Positions 29,501-38,397 of a DNA stretch of 64,000 bases are shown piece by piece. The stretch comes from Pseudoalteromonas atlantica (GTDB lineage: Bacteria; Pseudomonadota; Gammaproteobacteria; Enterobacterales; Alteromonadaceae): the NCBI GenBank assembly GCA_007988745.1, contig BJUT01000002.1, positions 101,374-165,373 of the forward strand, in the 5' to 3' direction. A program made the translations under genes and the position numbers. Under the pieces are notes generated by a model. It was not told the DNA's origin, searched no databases, and was given only the letters and a program-made list of their open reading frames with translations. Each line of letters starts with the position of its first letter. Positions within the stretch are counted from its first letter, which is position 1.

Positions 29501-30372
29501 TTGAATTTGAATGTGCAGATTGTAAAGTGGCAAGTTATCAGCTTGATAAAGTGAGCGCTTCGCTGGTCGGTAAAGGCGACAAGCTCAGTATTTCTGAGCT
29601 TGTGGTTGATAAGGGCGACCATATTTTACGTACCAAAGGGCAATGGCAAGGTGGCTTTACGCAATTTAATGGTGAACTTAAAAGTGACGATATAGGCGCG
29701 CTATTTGATGAGTTTGATATCACCACCGCTATAAAAGACTCAAAAGCCGATATTAACTACAACCTTGCTTGGCAAGGCGCTCCGTATAACTTTGATATAC
29801 CTAGTTTGGGCGGTGAAGTTAAGTGGGATTTAGGCGAAGGCCACATTGCTGAAATAAGTGATGGTGGGGCACGTGTGTTTTCGTTACTTAGCCTTGACTC
29901 GCTAGTGCGTAAATTAAAACTCGATTTTAGAGATGTATTTTCAAAAGGCTTTTTTTACAACAGCTTAAAAGGCTCTATGCAGCTAGATAAAGGTATAGCC
30001 TACACAAAAGATACCAAAATGGATGGCGTGCCAGCCGATTTAACGATTAACGGCTATGCTAATTTAAACACCCTTGAAATAGATTACGATTTAGCAGTGG
30101 CACCACAAGTAACATCTAGTATTCCGGTTATTGTGGCTTGGATGGTTAATCCCGTCACAGGGCTTGCCGCTTTAGCGCTTGATAAGGTTATTCACTCAGC
30201 AAGGGTGATCTCCGAAATTAACTTTAAAGTAACCGGCAAAATGAATGACCCTGTGGTACAAGAGCTTGAGCGTAAAAGTAAGGAAGTTACCTTACCGCAA
30301 GCTGCGCAAAATCAGCCGCAAGCGGCCAGCACACTCACACTTAAAGATGCCGCGGTAACAGCAACACAATGA
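26515..30372 (+). CDS. yhdP: YhdP-family AsmA-like envelope protein
   Basis: This 1,285-residue protein is anchored by one N-terminal membrane helix (about 18-38, IILVLLAVIVSILKYTL), followed by a very long periplasmic beta-rich body (DUF3971 and AsmA-C-like regions), matching YhdP in length. YhdP-type proteins span the periplasm as a groove and carry phospholipid to the outer membrane. The C-terminal end has a short hydrophobic segment (SIPVIVAWMVNPVTGLAALAL, about 1204-1224). It overlaps rng at the start and the nitrilase gene by an ATGA. Confidence 0.92.
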   Translation: MKTKAVCFFCFRKLWQTCAIILVLLAVIVSILKYTLPYANDYKGDIETYLHDKFAISLSIGAISASWHGAGPALVLEDLSFKDNETAPISLTIAKTSLELNLWESIKAFQLKSNYFVINGFHTSVNIQNLFNNTNNDDVSFEQKELIEELFLGDTGHFAIENSSINFILEDGRERKLLLENIVWQNQDEQHLGSGSLALPGISVGSFDARIALSGKTIEQIAGDIYVQANSVDVSNWLAQYINTEKQQLYTDINLKSWLKLENGFISDVKMQWLPSFVHWQNNQQAKQVSLSEGGFHLFPEANAWHLKSTGLTFSNNDTTWPSLEFEANLGKQNKVWLQQVDLSLLSNLASLTNFEALQPLLNRKPSGFIDQAYLELNPDEQWQLWFSANNIGWQEVSGIPAAQALRVSGLINQQRGRVQLFGENGTLITGNSFSKNIDYNQINIDLDLAKTDNYWNVSSNNIWFDNNEVTLAAELNVSLSDDPRLDLYAEAYAEDATVAGHYFPLKAMSPQLVSYLNGAIKGGEVAKAQVLFAGPLSGFPFTDGSGQFDVLAQIDNATYAFDPNWPAVTNANVQLHFANERMDIYSQQGQLVNLEVGDSVQVSIADLMHADQLIVQIDKRAQMEKLHDFFAATPIANPLANIFEVVQGKGQADASVTLLIGSKFKGGASVSGKVKLNDLPVYIAAPGIALEKLSGELSFENDTISMQNASATWLGMPLSINYNSASEAQQYTANIDITALLNADRLTTQAQGVLKGYLSGQSEVDLGLALNFTEQGFNYRAQVSSELRGLTSTLPAPYGKTSEQVWPLTGIVQGDDISNLITANANQQLYFNAILENGQPQFSNMHIVLGEQDLGLNQKDLSVNINLEQTQLEAWFELIDQIIKAAQAKPNQQSEGIMPPLNEVVAHIDKVNASDIIFNDFEMRLAPQQNDLYLKLNAKELRAEVFIPSSQPSQPIRINSDYLRLNFAPKVDEELEITDVLPEQNLEWLNTVPAIEFECADCKVASYQLDKVSASLVGKGDKLSISELVVDKGDHILRTKGQWQGGFTQFNGELKSDDIGALFDEFDITTAIKDSKADINYNLAWQGAPYNFDIPSLGGEVKWDLGEGHIAEISDGGARVFSLLSLDSLVRKLKLDFRDVFSKGFFYNSLKGSMQLDKGIAYTKDTKMDGVPADLTINGYANLNTLEIDYDLAVAPQVTSSIPVIVAWMVNPVTGLAALALDKVIHSARVISEINFKVTGKMNDPVVQELERKSKEVTLPQAAQNQPQAASTLTLKDAAVTATQ

Positions 30373-31196
30373 GTATGCTAAATACCAATATAATTGCTTT
30401 GCAAATGTGCTCAGGCATCAACCCCGACGACAACATGGCAACCCTTGGCGAGGCGTTAAATAAACTCCCCACAGCCAGGCCAATGCTTGTGTGTTTACCC
30501 GAGGCGTTTTTAGTATTTAGTAAAAGTGGCCATGATACGCTAGCGGTTGCTAAACGTATTACACACTATAAGCAGCAATTAAGTGCATTGTGTAAAAAGC
30601 ATAATATTTGGCTAAATGCGGGCACTATCCCTGAGCCACACAAAAATAATAAATACTTTGCGGCCTCGCACTTATTTAATAGCCAAGGTGAATGCGTAGC
30701 AACGTACAATAAAATGCATTTATTTGATGTTGATGTGGCCGATAAAACCGCCAGCTATCGAGAGTCAGACTTTACTCAAGCAGGCGATGATGTGGTGGTT
30801 GTTGCTACACCGTTTGGTAAAATTGGCTTAACAGTATGTTATGATTTGCGCTTTAGTGGATTATTTAGCGCACTTACGCGCCAAGGGGCTGAAATAATTT
30901 TAGTGCCCAGTGCTTTTACAGTCCCTACAGGGCAGGCACATTGGCAGCCCTTATTAAAAGCACGCGCAATAGAAACGCAATGTTACGTTATTGCAGCGGC
31001 GCAGTATGGAACGCATCAAAATGGCCGCCAAACATACGGCCACAGTATTATTATTTCACCGTGGGGCGAGCAAATAGCAACGCTTGAAAGTGGGGTAGGG
31101 TTTATAAGCGGTTACGCCGACCTAAACCAGTTAAATAAAATTAGAAGAGATATGCCCGTGCAATCTCATCAACGATTTAGAGAGCATTTATTATGA
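30369..31196 (+). CDS. Carbon-nitrogen hydrolase (nitrilase superfamily)
   Basis: This 275-residue amidohydrolase has the Glu-Lys-Cys triad visible as CLPEAF (about 44), [11 protein letters not shown] (about 117) and [11 protein letters not shown] (about 157). It is closest to the Nit1/Nit2-like subgroup, which in characterised members removes deaminated glutathione or omega-amides. That substrate is inferred, not visible. It sits between yhdP and tldD, overlapping both by four bases, an arrangement I recall from Vibrio and alteromonads but not from E. coli. Confidence 0.85.
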   Translation: MSMLNTNIIALQMCSGINPDDNMATLGEALNKLPTARPMLVCLPEAFLVFSKSGHDTLAVAKRITHYKQQLSALCKKHNIWLNAGTIPEPHKNNKYFAASHLFNSQGECVATYNKMHLFDVDVADKTASYRESDFTQAGDDVVVVATPFGKIGLTVCYDLRFSGLFSALTRQGAEIILVPSAFTVPTGQAHWQPLLKARAIETQCYVIAAAQYGTHQNGRQTYGHSIIISPWGEQIATLESGVGFISGYADLNQLNKIRRDMPVQSHQRFREHLL

Positions 31197-32632
31197 ATTC
31201 GGTTGAACAGCATTTATTACACGACAGCCAGCTAAATCGAGAAGAACTCGAAAAAACGCTTGGGTATATTCATCAGCATAAAGTGGATTACGCCGATTTA
31301 TACTTTCAATCAAGCCATCATGAGTCATGGGTGCTTGAAGACGGCTTAGTAAAAGAAGGCTCTTACAATGTTGAGCGCGGAGTGGGTGTTCGTGCCGTTA
31401 GTGGTGAAAAAACAGGGTTTTCTTACTCTGATGCCATTAACCTTGAAGCGTTAAACAAAGCCGCAACGGCAGCTCGTAGCATTGCCGATGCAGGCGAAGA
31501 TAAAACCATTAAAGTATTTAGCGATGTGAAAGCAAAAGAGCAATTTGCCCCGCATCAGCCAATATCAAGCATGAGTGACAGCGATAAAGTGAGTTTATTG
31601 CGTGAGCTTGAAAACTACATACGCGAACTCGCCCCTGATGCTGAGCAAGTAATTAGTTCAATGTCGGCTGTATACGAAGAAGTATTAATTGCTGCTAGCG
31701 ATGGCACGTTTGCTACCGATATACGCCCGCTTATTCGTTTAAACTGCTCCGTTTTACTTGAAAAAAATGGCCGCCGTGAACGCGGTGGTGCAGGGGGCGG
31801 CGCACGCTTAGATTATGGTTACTTTAAAGAATTAGTTGAAGGCAAGCCACGTTGGATGGGCTTTGCCGAAGAAGCAGTACGCCAAGCTAAAGTAAACTTA
31901 GAGGCAATTGATGCGCCGGCTGGCACAATGGAAGTTGTGTTAGGCAATGGCTGGCCTGGCGTGCTTTTACACGAAGCGGTAGGCCATGGCCTTGAAGGCG
32001 ACTTTAACCGTAAAGGAGCTTCGGCATTCAGCGGTAAAGTGGGGCAAAAAGTAGCATCTGAGCTGTGTACAGTAGTTGATGATGGCACCATGGCCGATCG
32101 CCGTGGTTCACTTAACGTTGACGATGAAGGCACACCTGCAGCTTATAACGTACTTATCGAAAACGGTATTTTAAAAGGCTACATGCAAGATAAGCTCAAT
32201 GCGCGTTTAATGGGTGTAAACCCAACGGGTAATGCACGTCGTGAGTCGTATGCGCATTTACCTATGCCGCGTATGACCAACACCTACATGTTAGGGGGCG
32301 AGCATAGCCAAGCTGATATTATAAGCTCAGTTAAAAAAGGGGTATTTGCACCAAACTTTGGTGGCGGCCAAGTAGATATTACTTCAGGTAAGTTTGTATT
32401 TAGCGCATCAGAGGCGTATTTAATTGAAAACGGTAAAATTACCCAGCCAATTAAAGGTGCAACACTGATTGGCAATGGCCCAGAGGTGATGCAGCATATT
32501 TCTATGGTAGGCAACGATTTAGCCCTTGATAAAGGCGTAGGTGTCTGCGGTAAAGATGGCCAAAGCGTTCCTGTAGGGGTAGGTCAACCAAGCCTTAAAA
32601 TAGACCAACTTACAGTAGGTGGCACCGCATAA
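31193..32632 (+). CDS. tldD: Metalloprotease TldD
   Basis: This 479-residue protein has the TldD zinc motif [11 protein letters not shown] (about residues 260-270) and the family's C-terminal [23 protein letters not shown]. TldD works with TldE (PmbA) as a heterodimeric peptidase that trims unfolded peptides and matures microcin-type precursors. pmbA is not in the window. It is last in the run that starts at mreB, and a hairpin follows. Confidence 0.96.
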   Translation: MNSVEQHLLHDSQLNREELEKTLGYIHQHKVDYADLYFQSSHHESWVLEDGLVKEGSYNVERGVGVRAVSGEKTGFSYSDAINLEALNKAATAARSIADAGEDKTIKVFSDVKAKEQFAPHQPISSMSDSDKVSLLRELENYIRELAPDAEQVISSMSAVYEEVLIAASDGTFATDIRPLIRLNCSVLLEKNGRRERGGAGGGARLDYGYFKELVEGKPRWMGFAEEAVRQAKVNLEAIDAPAGTMEVVLGNGWPGVLLHEAVGHGLEGDFNRKGASAFSGKVGQKVASELCTVVDDGTMADRRGSLNVDDEGTPAAYNVLIENGILKGYMQDKLNARLMGVNPTGNARRESYAHLPMPRMTNTYMLGGEHSQADIISSVKKGVFAPNFGGGQVDITSGKFVFSASEAYLIENGKITQPIKGATLIGNGPEVMQHISMVGNDLALDKGVGVCGKDGQSVPVGVGQPSLKIDQLTVGGTA

Positions 32633-32638
32633 AACAAT

Positions 32639-32662
32639 AAAGCGCGAAGCAATTCGCGCTTT
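32639..32662. terminator. Bidirectional terminator between tldD and the MscS-like gene
   Basis: The arms AAAGCGCGAA and TTCGCGCTTT pair perfectly (10 bp) around GCAA between two convergent genes. The T tract is short on both sides, so efficiency is uncertain. Confidence 0.65.
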
Positions 32663-32682
32663 ATAGGTTACCAATGCGAGGT

Positions 32683-33519
32683 TTACGCCTCGCTTTGCTC
32701 TTCTTTGTTCTTCTTCGCCTGTTCGTACCACAAAGCCATAAAACACTCAGTTAATTTATGCTCTATTTCAAGTGCTTTGTTGGTTGGGCAAAATAGCGTA
32801 AAGCTTGCTTTAAACTCACCAAGCTCCGTAGTACCAAAGTGAATAACCGGTGCCGGACCTGAAATTTTTGCATCGAGTTTACGCTCTATCATCGAATTAT
32901 AACGTGTTGCTACATCGTGAAACTCTTCGCAGTACAGCTTTGCCTGATTGACTAACTCGTCATGAATAACATAAGGGTTAAAGCTCTCTCTGCGTACAAT
33001 AGTAAAATGATGAGTAACAAAGCGCTTTACATAATTAAGGTTTTTAATTGAGCTGGTGATCAGCTTATTATTTGGTATATAAATTGTTTTGCGCGAAAAC
33101 TGATAAGTGTGCATGTCTATTTCATGCATGGTGGTTTTTACCCAGTCTGTTTCGGCTACTTCGCCAAAATAGTCACCTACTTGTATCCAATCACCTACTC
33201 TAAACGGGCGGGTGGTAACTAGGTAAAAAAAGCCAATAACGCATTGTATAAACTCGCGAGTTGCAAGCACTATAGCCACTGCAAACGCAGCAATAGACAG
33301 CGCAAAATTTTGTATTTCGGTCGACCACACAAATAGCAGCGACAGCACCATAACAAAATTAATAAAGTGCTTAATGTTATGAGTGATGTAACGAATGTCT
33401 TTTTCTTTTTTTTCTGCGCGGTTTCTTGCTAGTTTATCAACCAGTACTTTAAGCACAAATGCAATGGCAAGCACGAGCACAGAAACTAAAAAAGGGTGCA
33501 TGAGTATGTCTTTAATCAT
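32683..33519 (-). CDS. Mechanosensitive ion channel family protein (MscS-like)
   Basis: This protein of about 278 residues has two N-terminal transmembrane helices (about 10-27 and 50-65), then the pore-lining and beta-domain region of MscS: FALSIAAFAVAIVLATREFIQCVIGFFYLVTTRPFRVGDWIQVG and IYIPNNKLITSSIKN. The C-terminal cytoplasmic domain is shorter than in E. coli MscS and the glycine-rich pore motif is weak. The start is uncertain: ATG 33519 has GGAAG only two bases upstream, and a TTG at 33528 is in frame. It probably releases osmolytes on hypo-osmotic shock. Confidence 0.8.
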   Translation of the reverse strand: MIKDILMHPFLVSVLVLAIAFVLKVLVDKLARNRAEKKEKDIRYITHNIKHFINFVMVLSLLFVWSTEIQNFALSIAAFAVAIVLATREFIQCVIGFFYLVTTRPFRVGDWIQVGDYFGEVAETDWVKTTMHEIDMHTYQFSRKTIYIPNNKLITSSIKNLNYVKRFVTHHFTIVRRESFNPYVIHDELVNQAKLYCEEFHDVATRYNSMIERKLDAKISGPAPVIHFGTTELGEFKASFTLFCPTNKALEIEHKLTECFMALWYEQAKKNKEEQSEA

Positions 33520-33603
33520 AACTTCCAAATACGAGTAGCAATAGGCACACTAAGTATATTGAGTAATCAAACCAATTAGCAAATTTAAGCTACATAAAAT
33601 CAC

Positions 33604-33719
33604 TTATACCAATTGTATTAAGTTATGAGCCATTTATAGGAATAGCTGAATAGCGTTATAACCCTGTTAGCGCTTTATCTTGTACGCTAGAATGGCTAAT
33701 ACTTAATTAAACCGGTATT
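33604..33719. repeat. MITE-like palindromic element
   Basis: The left arm (from 33604) and the reverse complement of the right arm (to 33719) agree over about 30 bases: TATACCAATTGTATTAAG against TAATACCGGTTTAATTAAG, then both continue to AGCCATT. It fills most of the gap between two minus-strand genes. The terminal ATACCAATT is shared with the larger elements at 48.7 and 63.9 kb, so it may be another member of the family. Confidence 0.6.
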
Positions 33720-33728
33720 ACTTAGCAG

Positions 33729-34424
33729 CTAGGCTGTTTGCTCTGTAATAGAGGCTTGCGTGTGTTTAGCGTGTTTTTGGCAAAACAATACAAGCTCAAT
33801 AGCAGCGATAAAAATAAGCGTGTAACCCAAGGTTTCTATGCCTTCCTCAATAATATTTTTAACGACCCGAACGTATTGTTCTCCCATAACTGAGTGCCAA
33901 AACTCGCCCTTGCCCATCATTCTCGAAAAAGCGAGTAAGGTCACTAAGCCAGATAGACAAATACCATAACTCGGTGTTTGCGCATAGGCTTTTAACGAGC
34001 TGTAAATAAAGCCTCGTTGGGCTTTTAAGTAAAGTAGTACGCTCCCTAACAGCGTATATACAATTGCTTGCCATGCGCCATCAAACACATACATATCTAG
34101 GTAGGTGTCAAATTCTCTAACAAACATAGCAGCTGTCAAAGCAGCCAGTAACAGCGCGGCTATTTTAAGATCAGAGTGAATACGTGAGGCGTAAAAAAAC
34201 AGCATACAACTTAAAAAGGTTAAAATATCTTGCATGTGTTCGGTTAGTGTTTCTTCACTGTAAAGTGCATTTTGCTGTAAATCAAAACCTTCAAGCTGAA
34301 TTAAAAAAGCCACACCTGCTAAGCATAATAAGTAAATAAAAGATCGCAGTAAAAACATATAAAAGCTCAAATAGAAAACAATGCGCGGCAGTTTAATTAT
34401 AAAAATAGCTAAAAGCCAAAACAT
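33729..34424 (-). CDS. Uncharacterised integral membrane protein
   Basis: I do not recognise a family. The 231-residue product has about seven hydrophobic segments (for example residues 3-22, 24-41, 67-80, 87-100, 120-134, 155-168 and 195-213) separated by short charged loops, with no signal peptide or catalytic motif. The last loop is His/Lys-rich and cytoplasmic by the positive-inside rule. The start ATG 34424 is preceded by AT-rich sequence with no strong ribosome site. Its neighbours, an MscS-like channel and gor, give no functional hint. Confidence 0.65.
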   Translation of the reverse strand: MFWLLAIFIIKLPRIVFYLSFYMFLLRSFIYLLCLAGVAFLIQLEGFDLQQNALYSEETLTEHMQDILTFLSCMLFFYASRIHSDLKIAALLLAALTAAMFVREFDTYLDMYVFDGAWQAIVYTLLGSVLLYLKAQRGFIYSSLKAYAQTPSYGICLSGLVTLLAFSRMMGKGEFWHSVMGEQYVRVVKNIIEEGIETLGYTLIFIAAIELVLFCQKHAKHTQASITEQTA

Positions 34425-34572
34425 TATAGAAACTTTTTATAAATTTATCGGTCTAATTTTTTTACTGTTAAATTAATGGGTTATGTTTTTATTTTATGTA
34501 TTTATGATGTGTTTTTTGTAATAAGTTGAGTTAATTAGTTGTGCTGCATAGGGTTAAATGCGTTAAGCATAA

Positions 34573-34605
34573 AAAAGCCCTTACTAAAACATAGTAAGGG
34601 CTTTT
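34573..34605 (-). terminator. Rho-independent terminator after gor
   Basis: A 14-bp perfect stem (AAAAGCCCTTACTA against TAGTAAGGGCTTTT) with a 5-base loop, read on the minus strand, ends in six T. It lies just downstream of the gor stop. Confidence 0.85.
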
Positions 34606-34626
34606 AACGTTATAAGCAGAATTTGC

Positions 34627-35988
34627 TTAGCGCATCGTCACAAACTCTTCTGAGCCTGTAGGGTGCAGTGCAACAACAGCATCAAAATCAGCTTTAGTTG
34701 CGCCCATTTTCATAGCAACCGCAAAGCCTTGAATCATTTCGTCAACCGCAAAACCAATGCCGTGTAAGCCAACTACTTTTTCTTCAGGGCCTACGCATAC
34801 AAGCTTCATTGCACACGGTTGGCGGTGTTGTGTAACGGCTGTGTACATAGCGGCAAAGCCCGACTTGTACACTTTTACATTTTCTTCGCCGTGGCGAGCA
34901 ATAGCTTCTTGCTCGGTTTCACCAATAGTACCAATAGGTGGGTGGCTAAATACCACGGTAGGTACAAGGCTGTAATCCATTTTTAAATCATCAGGTAGGT
35001 CTTTATTAAATAAACGCTCTGATAGGGTACGGCCGGCTTTAACAGCGACAGGCGTAAGTTCTATACCGTGCTCAATAATATCGCCTACAGCATAAATACC
35101 AGGTACGTTTGTATTTTGATATTCATCTACTTTTACATAACCAGAGCTATTTAGTTCAACCCCTGCTGCTGCAATGTTAATTACATCGGTGCTTGGCTCG
35201 CGGCCAATAGCCCAAATTACTTGGTCAACATTTTGGCTGTAACCATTTTCAAAATGAATGGTTAAGCTACCATCGCTTTCTTTAACAATTTCTTTAGGCG
35301 AGCATTCGGTATGCAGTGTTGGGCCTTCTTTTTTCATGATCTCTACCAGGGTTTCAACCAGTAGCGTATCAAAATTACGAAGCGGCGCGTGTCTACGTAC
35401 AAATAAATGAGTTTCTGTGCCTAAACCATGCAGTACACCAGCAAGTTCTACAGCAATGTAGCCTGCGCCAATTACCGCTACTCGCTTTGGCTGCTCTGTT
35501 AATTCAAAAAAGCCATTTGAGTCTATACCGTACTCAGCACCTGGAATATTAGGAGTATGCGGACGTCCACCTACTGCAATCAAAATATGATCAGCCGTGT
35601 AATGCTCGCCGTTTACTTCTACGGTTTTGCTATCAACAAATTTAGCAAAACCATTAATTACGGTTACGCCATTGTTAGCTAAACCGTTGTCGTATCCTTT
35701 GTGAATGCGACCAATGTACGCTTCGCGGCTCTCAACGAGTTTGCTCCAGTTAAAGTCTTTTACTTCTACGTTAAAGCCGTAATCAGGTGCATATAAGTTA
35801 ATTGCTTCAGCAACTTGTGCGCCATGCCACATTACTTTTTTAGGCACACAGCCTACATTAACACAGGTGCCGCCCATGTGTTTTGCTTCGATAAGCGCTA
35901 CTTTAGCGCCACGCATTGCCGCACGGTTAGCAGAGGCTATACCGCCACTACCACCACCAATCGCAATGTAATCAAAATGCTGAGCCAT
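34627..35988 (-). CDS. gor: Glutathione-disulfide reductase
   Basis: This 453-residue FAD/NADPH enzyme reduces oxidised glutathione. It shows [14 protein letters not shown] (FAD site, about 11-24), the redox-active disulfide [13 protein letters not shown] (about 39-51), the NADPH-binding [13 protein letters not shown] (about 170-182), [12 protein letters not shown] and the C-terminal [14 protein letters not shown] with the His-Glu pair. The length is that of E. coli Gor. It may supply reduced glutathione for the ArsC-type reductase elsewhere in the window, though there is no operon link. It diverges from prlC. Confidence 0.96.
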   Translation of the reverse strand: MAQHFDYIAIGGGSGGIASANRAAMRGAKVALIEAKHMGGTCVNVGCVPKKVMWHGAQVAEAINLYAPDYGFNVEVKDFNWSKLVESREAYIGRIHKGYDNGLANNGVTVINGFAKFVDSKTVEVNGEHYTADHILIAVGGRPHTPNIPGAEYGIDSNGFFELTEQPKRVAVIGAGYIAVELAGVLHGLGTETHLFVRRHAPLRNFDTLLVETLVEIMKKEGPTLHTECSPKEIVKESDGSLTIHFENGYSQNVDQVIWAIGREPSTDVINIAAAGVELNSSGYVKVDEYQNTNVPGIYAVGDIIEHGIELTPVAVKAGRTLSERLFNKDLPDDLKMDYSLVPTVVFSHPPIGTIGETEQEAIARHGEENVKVYKSGFAAMYTAVTQHRQPCAMKLVCVGPEEKVVGLHGIGFAVDEMIQGFAVAMKMGATKADFDAVVALHPTGSEEFVTMR

Positions 35989-36154
35989 GTTTTATCCTCA
36001 AAAAATATATTTAACTATAATGTGCCGATGATAGCATATGCTAAGTGCAAGTCACCCAGCGCGGCGCGCTAAAAAGCTGATAAATACAACAAACGAAATT
36101 GTTTATTATGCCGATCAGTTTCATCCTAAGCTATATTAGACCCATTAATGGAGG

Positions 36155-36181
36155 CTTGTATTTCACCGTTTTGCCCCAACT
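36155..36181 (+). promoter_or_regulatory. Sigma-32-like heat-shock promoter upstream of prlC
   Basis: CTTGTAT (36155-36161) resembles the sigma-32 -35 element CTTGAAA. After a 12-base spacer, CCCCAACT (36174-36181) resembles the -10 element CCCCATNT. prlC is heat-shock controlled in E. coli, which supports the reading. The match is by eye only. Confidence 0.5.
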
Positions 36182-36214
36182 TCAAATTCATAGTCAATTA
36201 AATTGAGAAAATTC

Positions 36215-38266
36215 ATGAGCGAAGCACAAACAAATCCACTCATTGGCCTAGAAGGCTTACCCCCGTTTTCAAAAATAAAGCCAGAGTACGTAGTACCGGC
36301 ACTAAAGCACGGTATAGAGCAATGTCGTAAAGCCATAGATGACGTGTTAGCGAAAGGCTCGTTTACATGGAACGATTTAGTATTACCCCTTGAAGAAGCC
36401 GACGATAAACTCTCGCGTATGTTTTCACCGGTATCGCACCTTAATTCAGTCATGAATAACGACGAGCTGCGTGAAGCCTACGAGCAATGTTTACCACTTA
36501 TATCTGAGTACTCAACATTTGTCGGGCAGCATCAAGGCTTGTACGAAGCGTATAATGCACTTTATAACAGCGATGAATTTAAAACACTCAGCACTGCGCA
36601 GCAAAAAACCATCACCAACGCTCTACGTGATTTTAAACTTTCAGGCATTGCATTATCAGCAGAAGATCAAAAGCGCTACGGCGAAATTAGCACGCGTTTA
36701 TCTGAACTAGCCTCTAAATTTGGTAACAACGTAATGGATGCAACGCTTGCATGGCATAAACACATTACCGATGAAAGCCAATTGGCAGGCTTGCCAGAGT
36801 CGGCATTAGCGCTTGCTAGCGAAACAGCTAAAAGCAAAGGTTTAGACGGCTGGGTATTTACGCTTGATTTTCCGTCTTACTTACCGGTAATGACCTATGC
36901 AGATGACCGCGAGCTGCGCAAAGAAACCTACACGGCATTTTGTACGCGCGCTTCAGATCAAGGCCCTAATGCGGGTGAGTTTGATAACTCAGCCATTATG
37001 AAAGAAGAGCTTGCACTACGCCATGAGCTATCGCAGCTGTTAGGGTTTAATAACTACGCTGAAAAATCATTAGCAACTAAAATGGCTGAGTCGCCAGCGC
37101 AAGTTTTCTCATTTTTAGAAGACTTAGCCGCTAAGTCTAAACCTCAAGCAGAGCAAGAAGTGGCAGAGCTAAAAGCCTATGCTGAGCAACACCATGGTAT
37201 TACTGAGCTTCAAGCATGGGATTTTGGTTACTACAGCGAAAAGCTCAAGCAAGAAAAATACGCAATTTCAGATGAAGTACTGCGCCCTTATTTCCCTGCA
37301 GATAAAGTACTTAGCGGTTTATTTGAAACCGTTAGCCGCCTTTTTGGTATTAAGGTAAAAGAAGTAAGCGACTTTGATAGCTACCACAGCGATGTTCGCT
37401 TTTTTGAAATTTTTGATAGCAGTAATACATTGCGCGGTCGTTTTTATCTTGATTTATATGCACGCGAGCGCAAACGTGGCGGCGCGTGGATGGATGACTG
37501 TATGGGGCGTAAAGTGCGCGCCAGCGGCGAATTGCAAACACCCGTGGCATACTTAGTGTGTAACTTTAATAAAGCGGTAGGCGACAAACCGGCGCTATTT
37601 ACACATGACGAAGTAACCACGCTTTTCCACGAATTTGGCCATGGTATACACCACATGCTTACCCAAGTTGATGCTGCTCCTGTTGCTGGTATTAACGGCG
37701 TTGCATGGGATGCCGTAGAGCTACCAAGCCAATTTTTAGAAAACTGGTGTTACGATGAAGAAGCGCTGAGCTTTATTTCAGGCCACTTTGAAAGTGGTGA
37801 GCCATTACCAAAAGAGCTACTTGATAAGCTACTGGCTGCTAAAAACTATAATTCTGGCATGCAAATGCTGCGTCAGATTGAGTTTTCGTTGTTCGATTTT
37901 AGAATCCACCACGACTACCAGGCAAACCAAGAGTGCCAAATTCAAGCGATTTTAAACGATGTACGTAGCCGCACGTCGGTGGTTAACCCGCCTGAGTTTA
38001 ATCGTTTTCAACATGGCTTTAGTCATATTTTTGCAGGTGGCTACAGCGCCGGTTACTACTCGTACAAATGGGCTGAGGTACTCTCTGCCGATGCATTTTC
38101 TAAATTTGAAGAAGACGGTATTTTTAACGCCGAAACAGGTAAAGCCTTCTTAGAAAATATTTTAGAAAAAGGCGGCAGTGAAGAACCTATGGAGTTATTT
38201 AAAAAGTTCCGAGGTCGCGAGCCAAATGTTGATGCGCTACTGCGTCACAGTGGTATAGCTGCATAA
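36215..38266 (+). CDS. prlC: Oligopeptidase A
   Basis: This 683-residue cytosolic M3 metallopeptidase shows the zinc motif HEFGHGIHHML at about residue 473 and the downstream third ligand Glu region. The ATG at 36215 (MSEAQTNPLIG) is preferred to the in-frame TTG at 36203. It degrades short peptides, including signal peptides, and its length matches E. coli PrlC. In E. coli prlC is followed by the rsmJ gene; here a response regulator lies between them. Confidence 0.96.
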   Translation: MSEAQTNPLIGLEGLPPFSKIKPEYVVPALKHGIEQCRKAIDDVLAKGSFTWNDLVLPLEEADDKLSRMFSPVSHLNSVMNNDELREAYEQCLPLISEYSTFVGQHQGLYEAYNALYNSDEFKTLSTAQQKTITNALRDFKLSGIALSAEDQKRYGEISTRLSELASKFGNNVMDATLAWHKHITDESQLAGLPESALALASETAKSKGLDGWVFTLDFPSYLPVMTYADDRELRKETYTAFCTRASDQGPNAGEFDNSAIMKEELALRHELSQLLGFNNYAEKSLATKMAESPAQVFSFLEDLAAKSKPQAEQEVAELKAYAEQHHGITELQAWDFGYYSEKLKQEKYAISDEVLRPYFPADKVLSGLFETVSRLFGIKVKEVSDFDSYHSDVRFFEIFDSSNTLRGRFYLDLYARERKRGGAWMDDCMGRKVRASGELQTPVAYLVCNFNKAVGDKPALFTHDEVTTLFHEFGHGIHHMLTQVDAAPVAGINGVAWDAVELPSQFLENWCYDEEALSFISGHFESGEPLPKELLDKLLAAKNYNSGMQMLRQIEFSLFDFRIHHDYQANQECQIQAILNDVRSRTSVVNPPEFNRFQHGFSHIFAGGYSAGYYSYKWAEVLSADAFSKFEEDGIFNAETGKAFLENILEKGGSEEPMELFKKFRGREPNVDALLRHSGIAA

Positions 38267-38284
38267 ACAACTACTTAACCTTAT

Positions 38285-38309
38285 AAAGCGCCTACATGGC
38301 GCTTTTTTT
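38285..38309 (+). terminator. Rho-independent terminator after prlC
   Basis: The arms AAAGCGCC and GGCGCTTT with loop TACAT are followed by T7, about 20 bases after the prlC stop. Confidence 0.85.
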
Positions 38310-38397
38310 ATGTTTTTTAATATATTGGCCAATTGTTTTTAGTAATTTTAACCTCCCGTACTATGCTTTGTGTATACGCAGCAAAATGGACTAGGGC

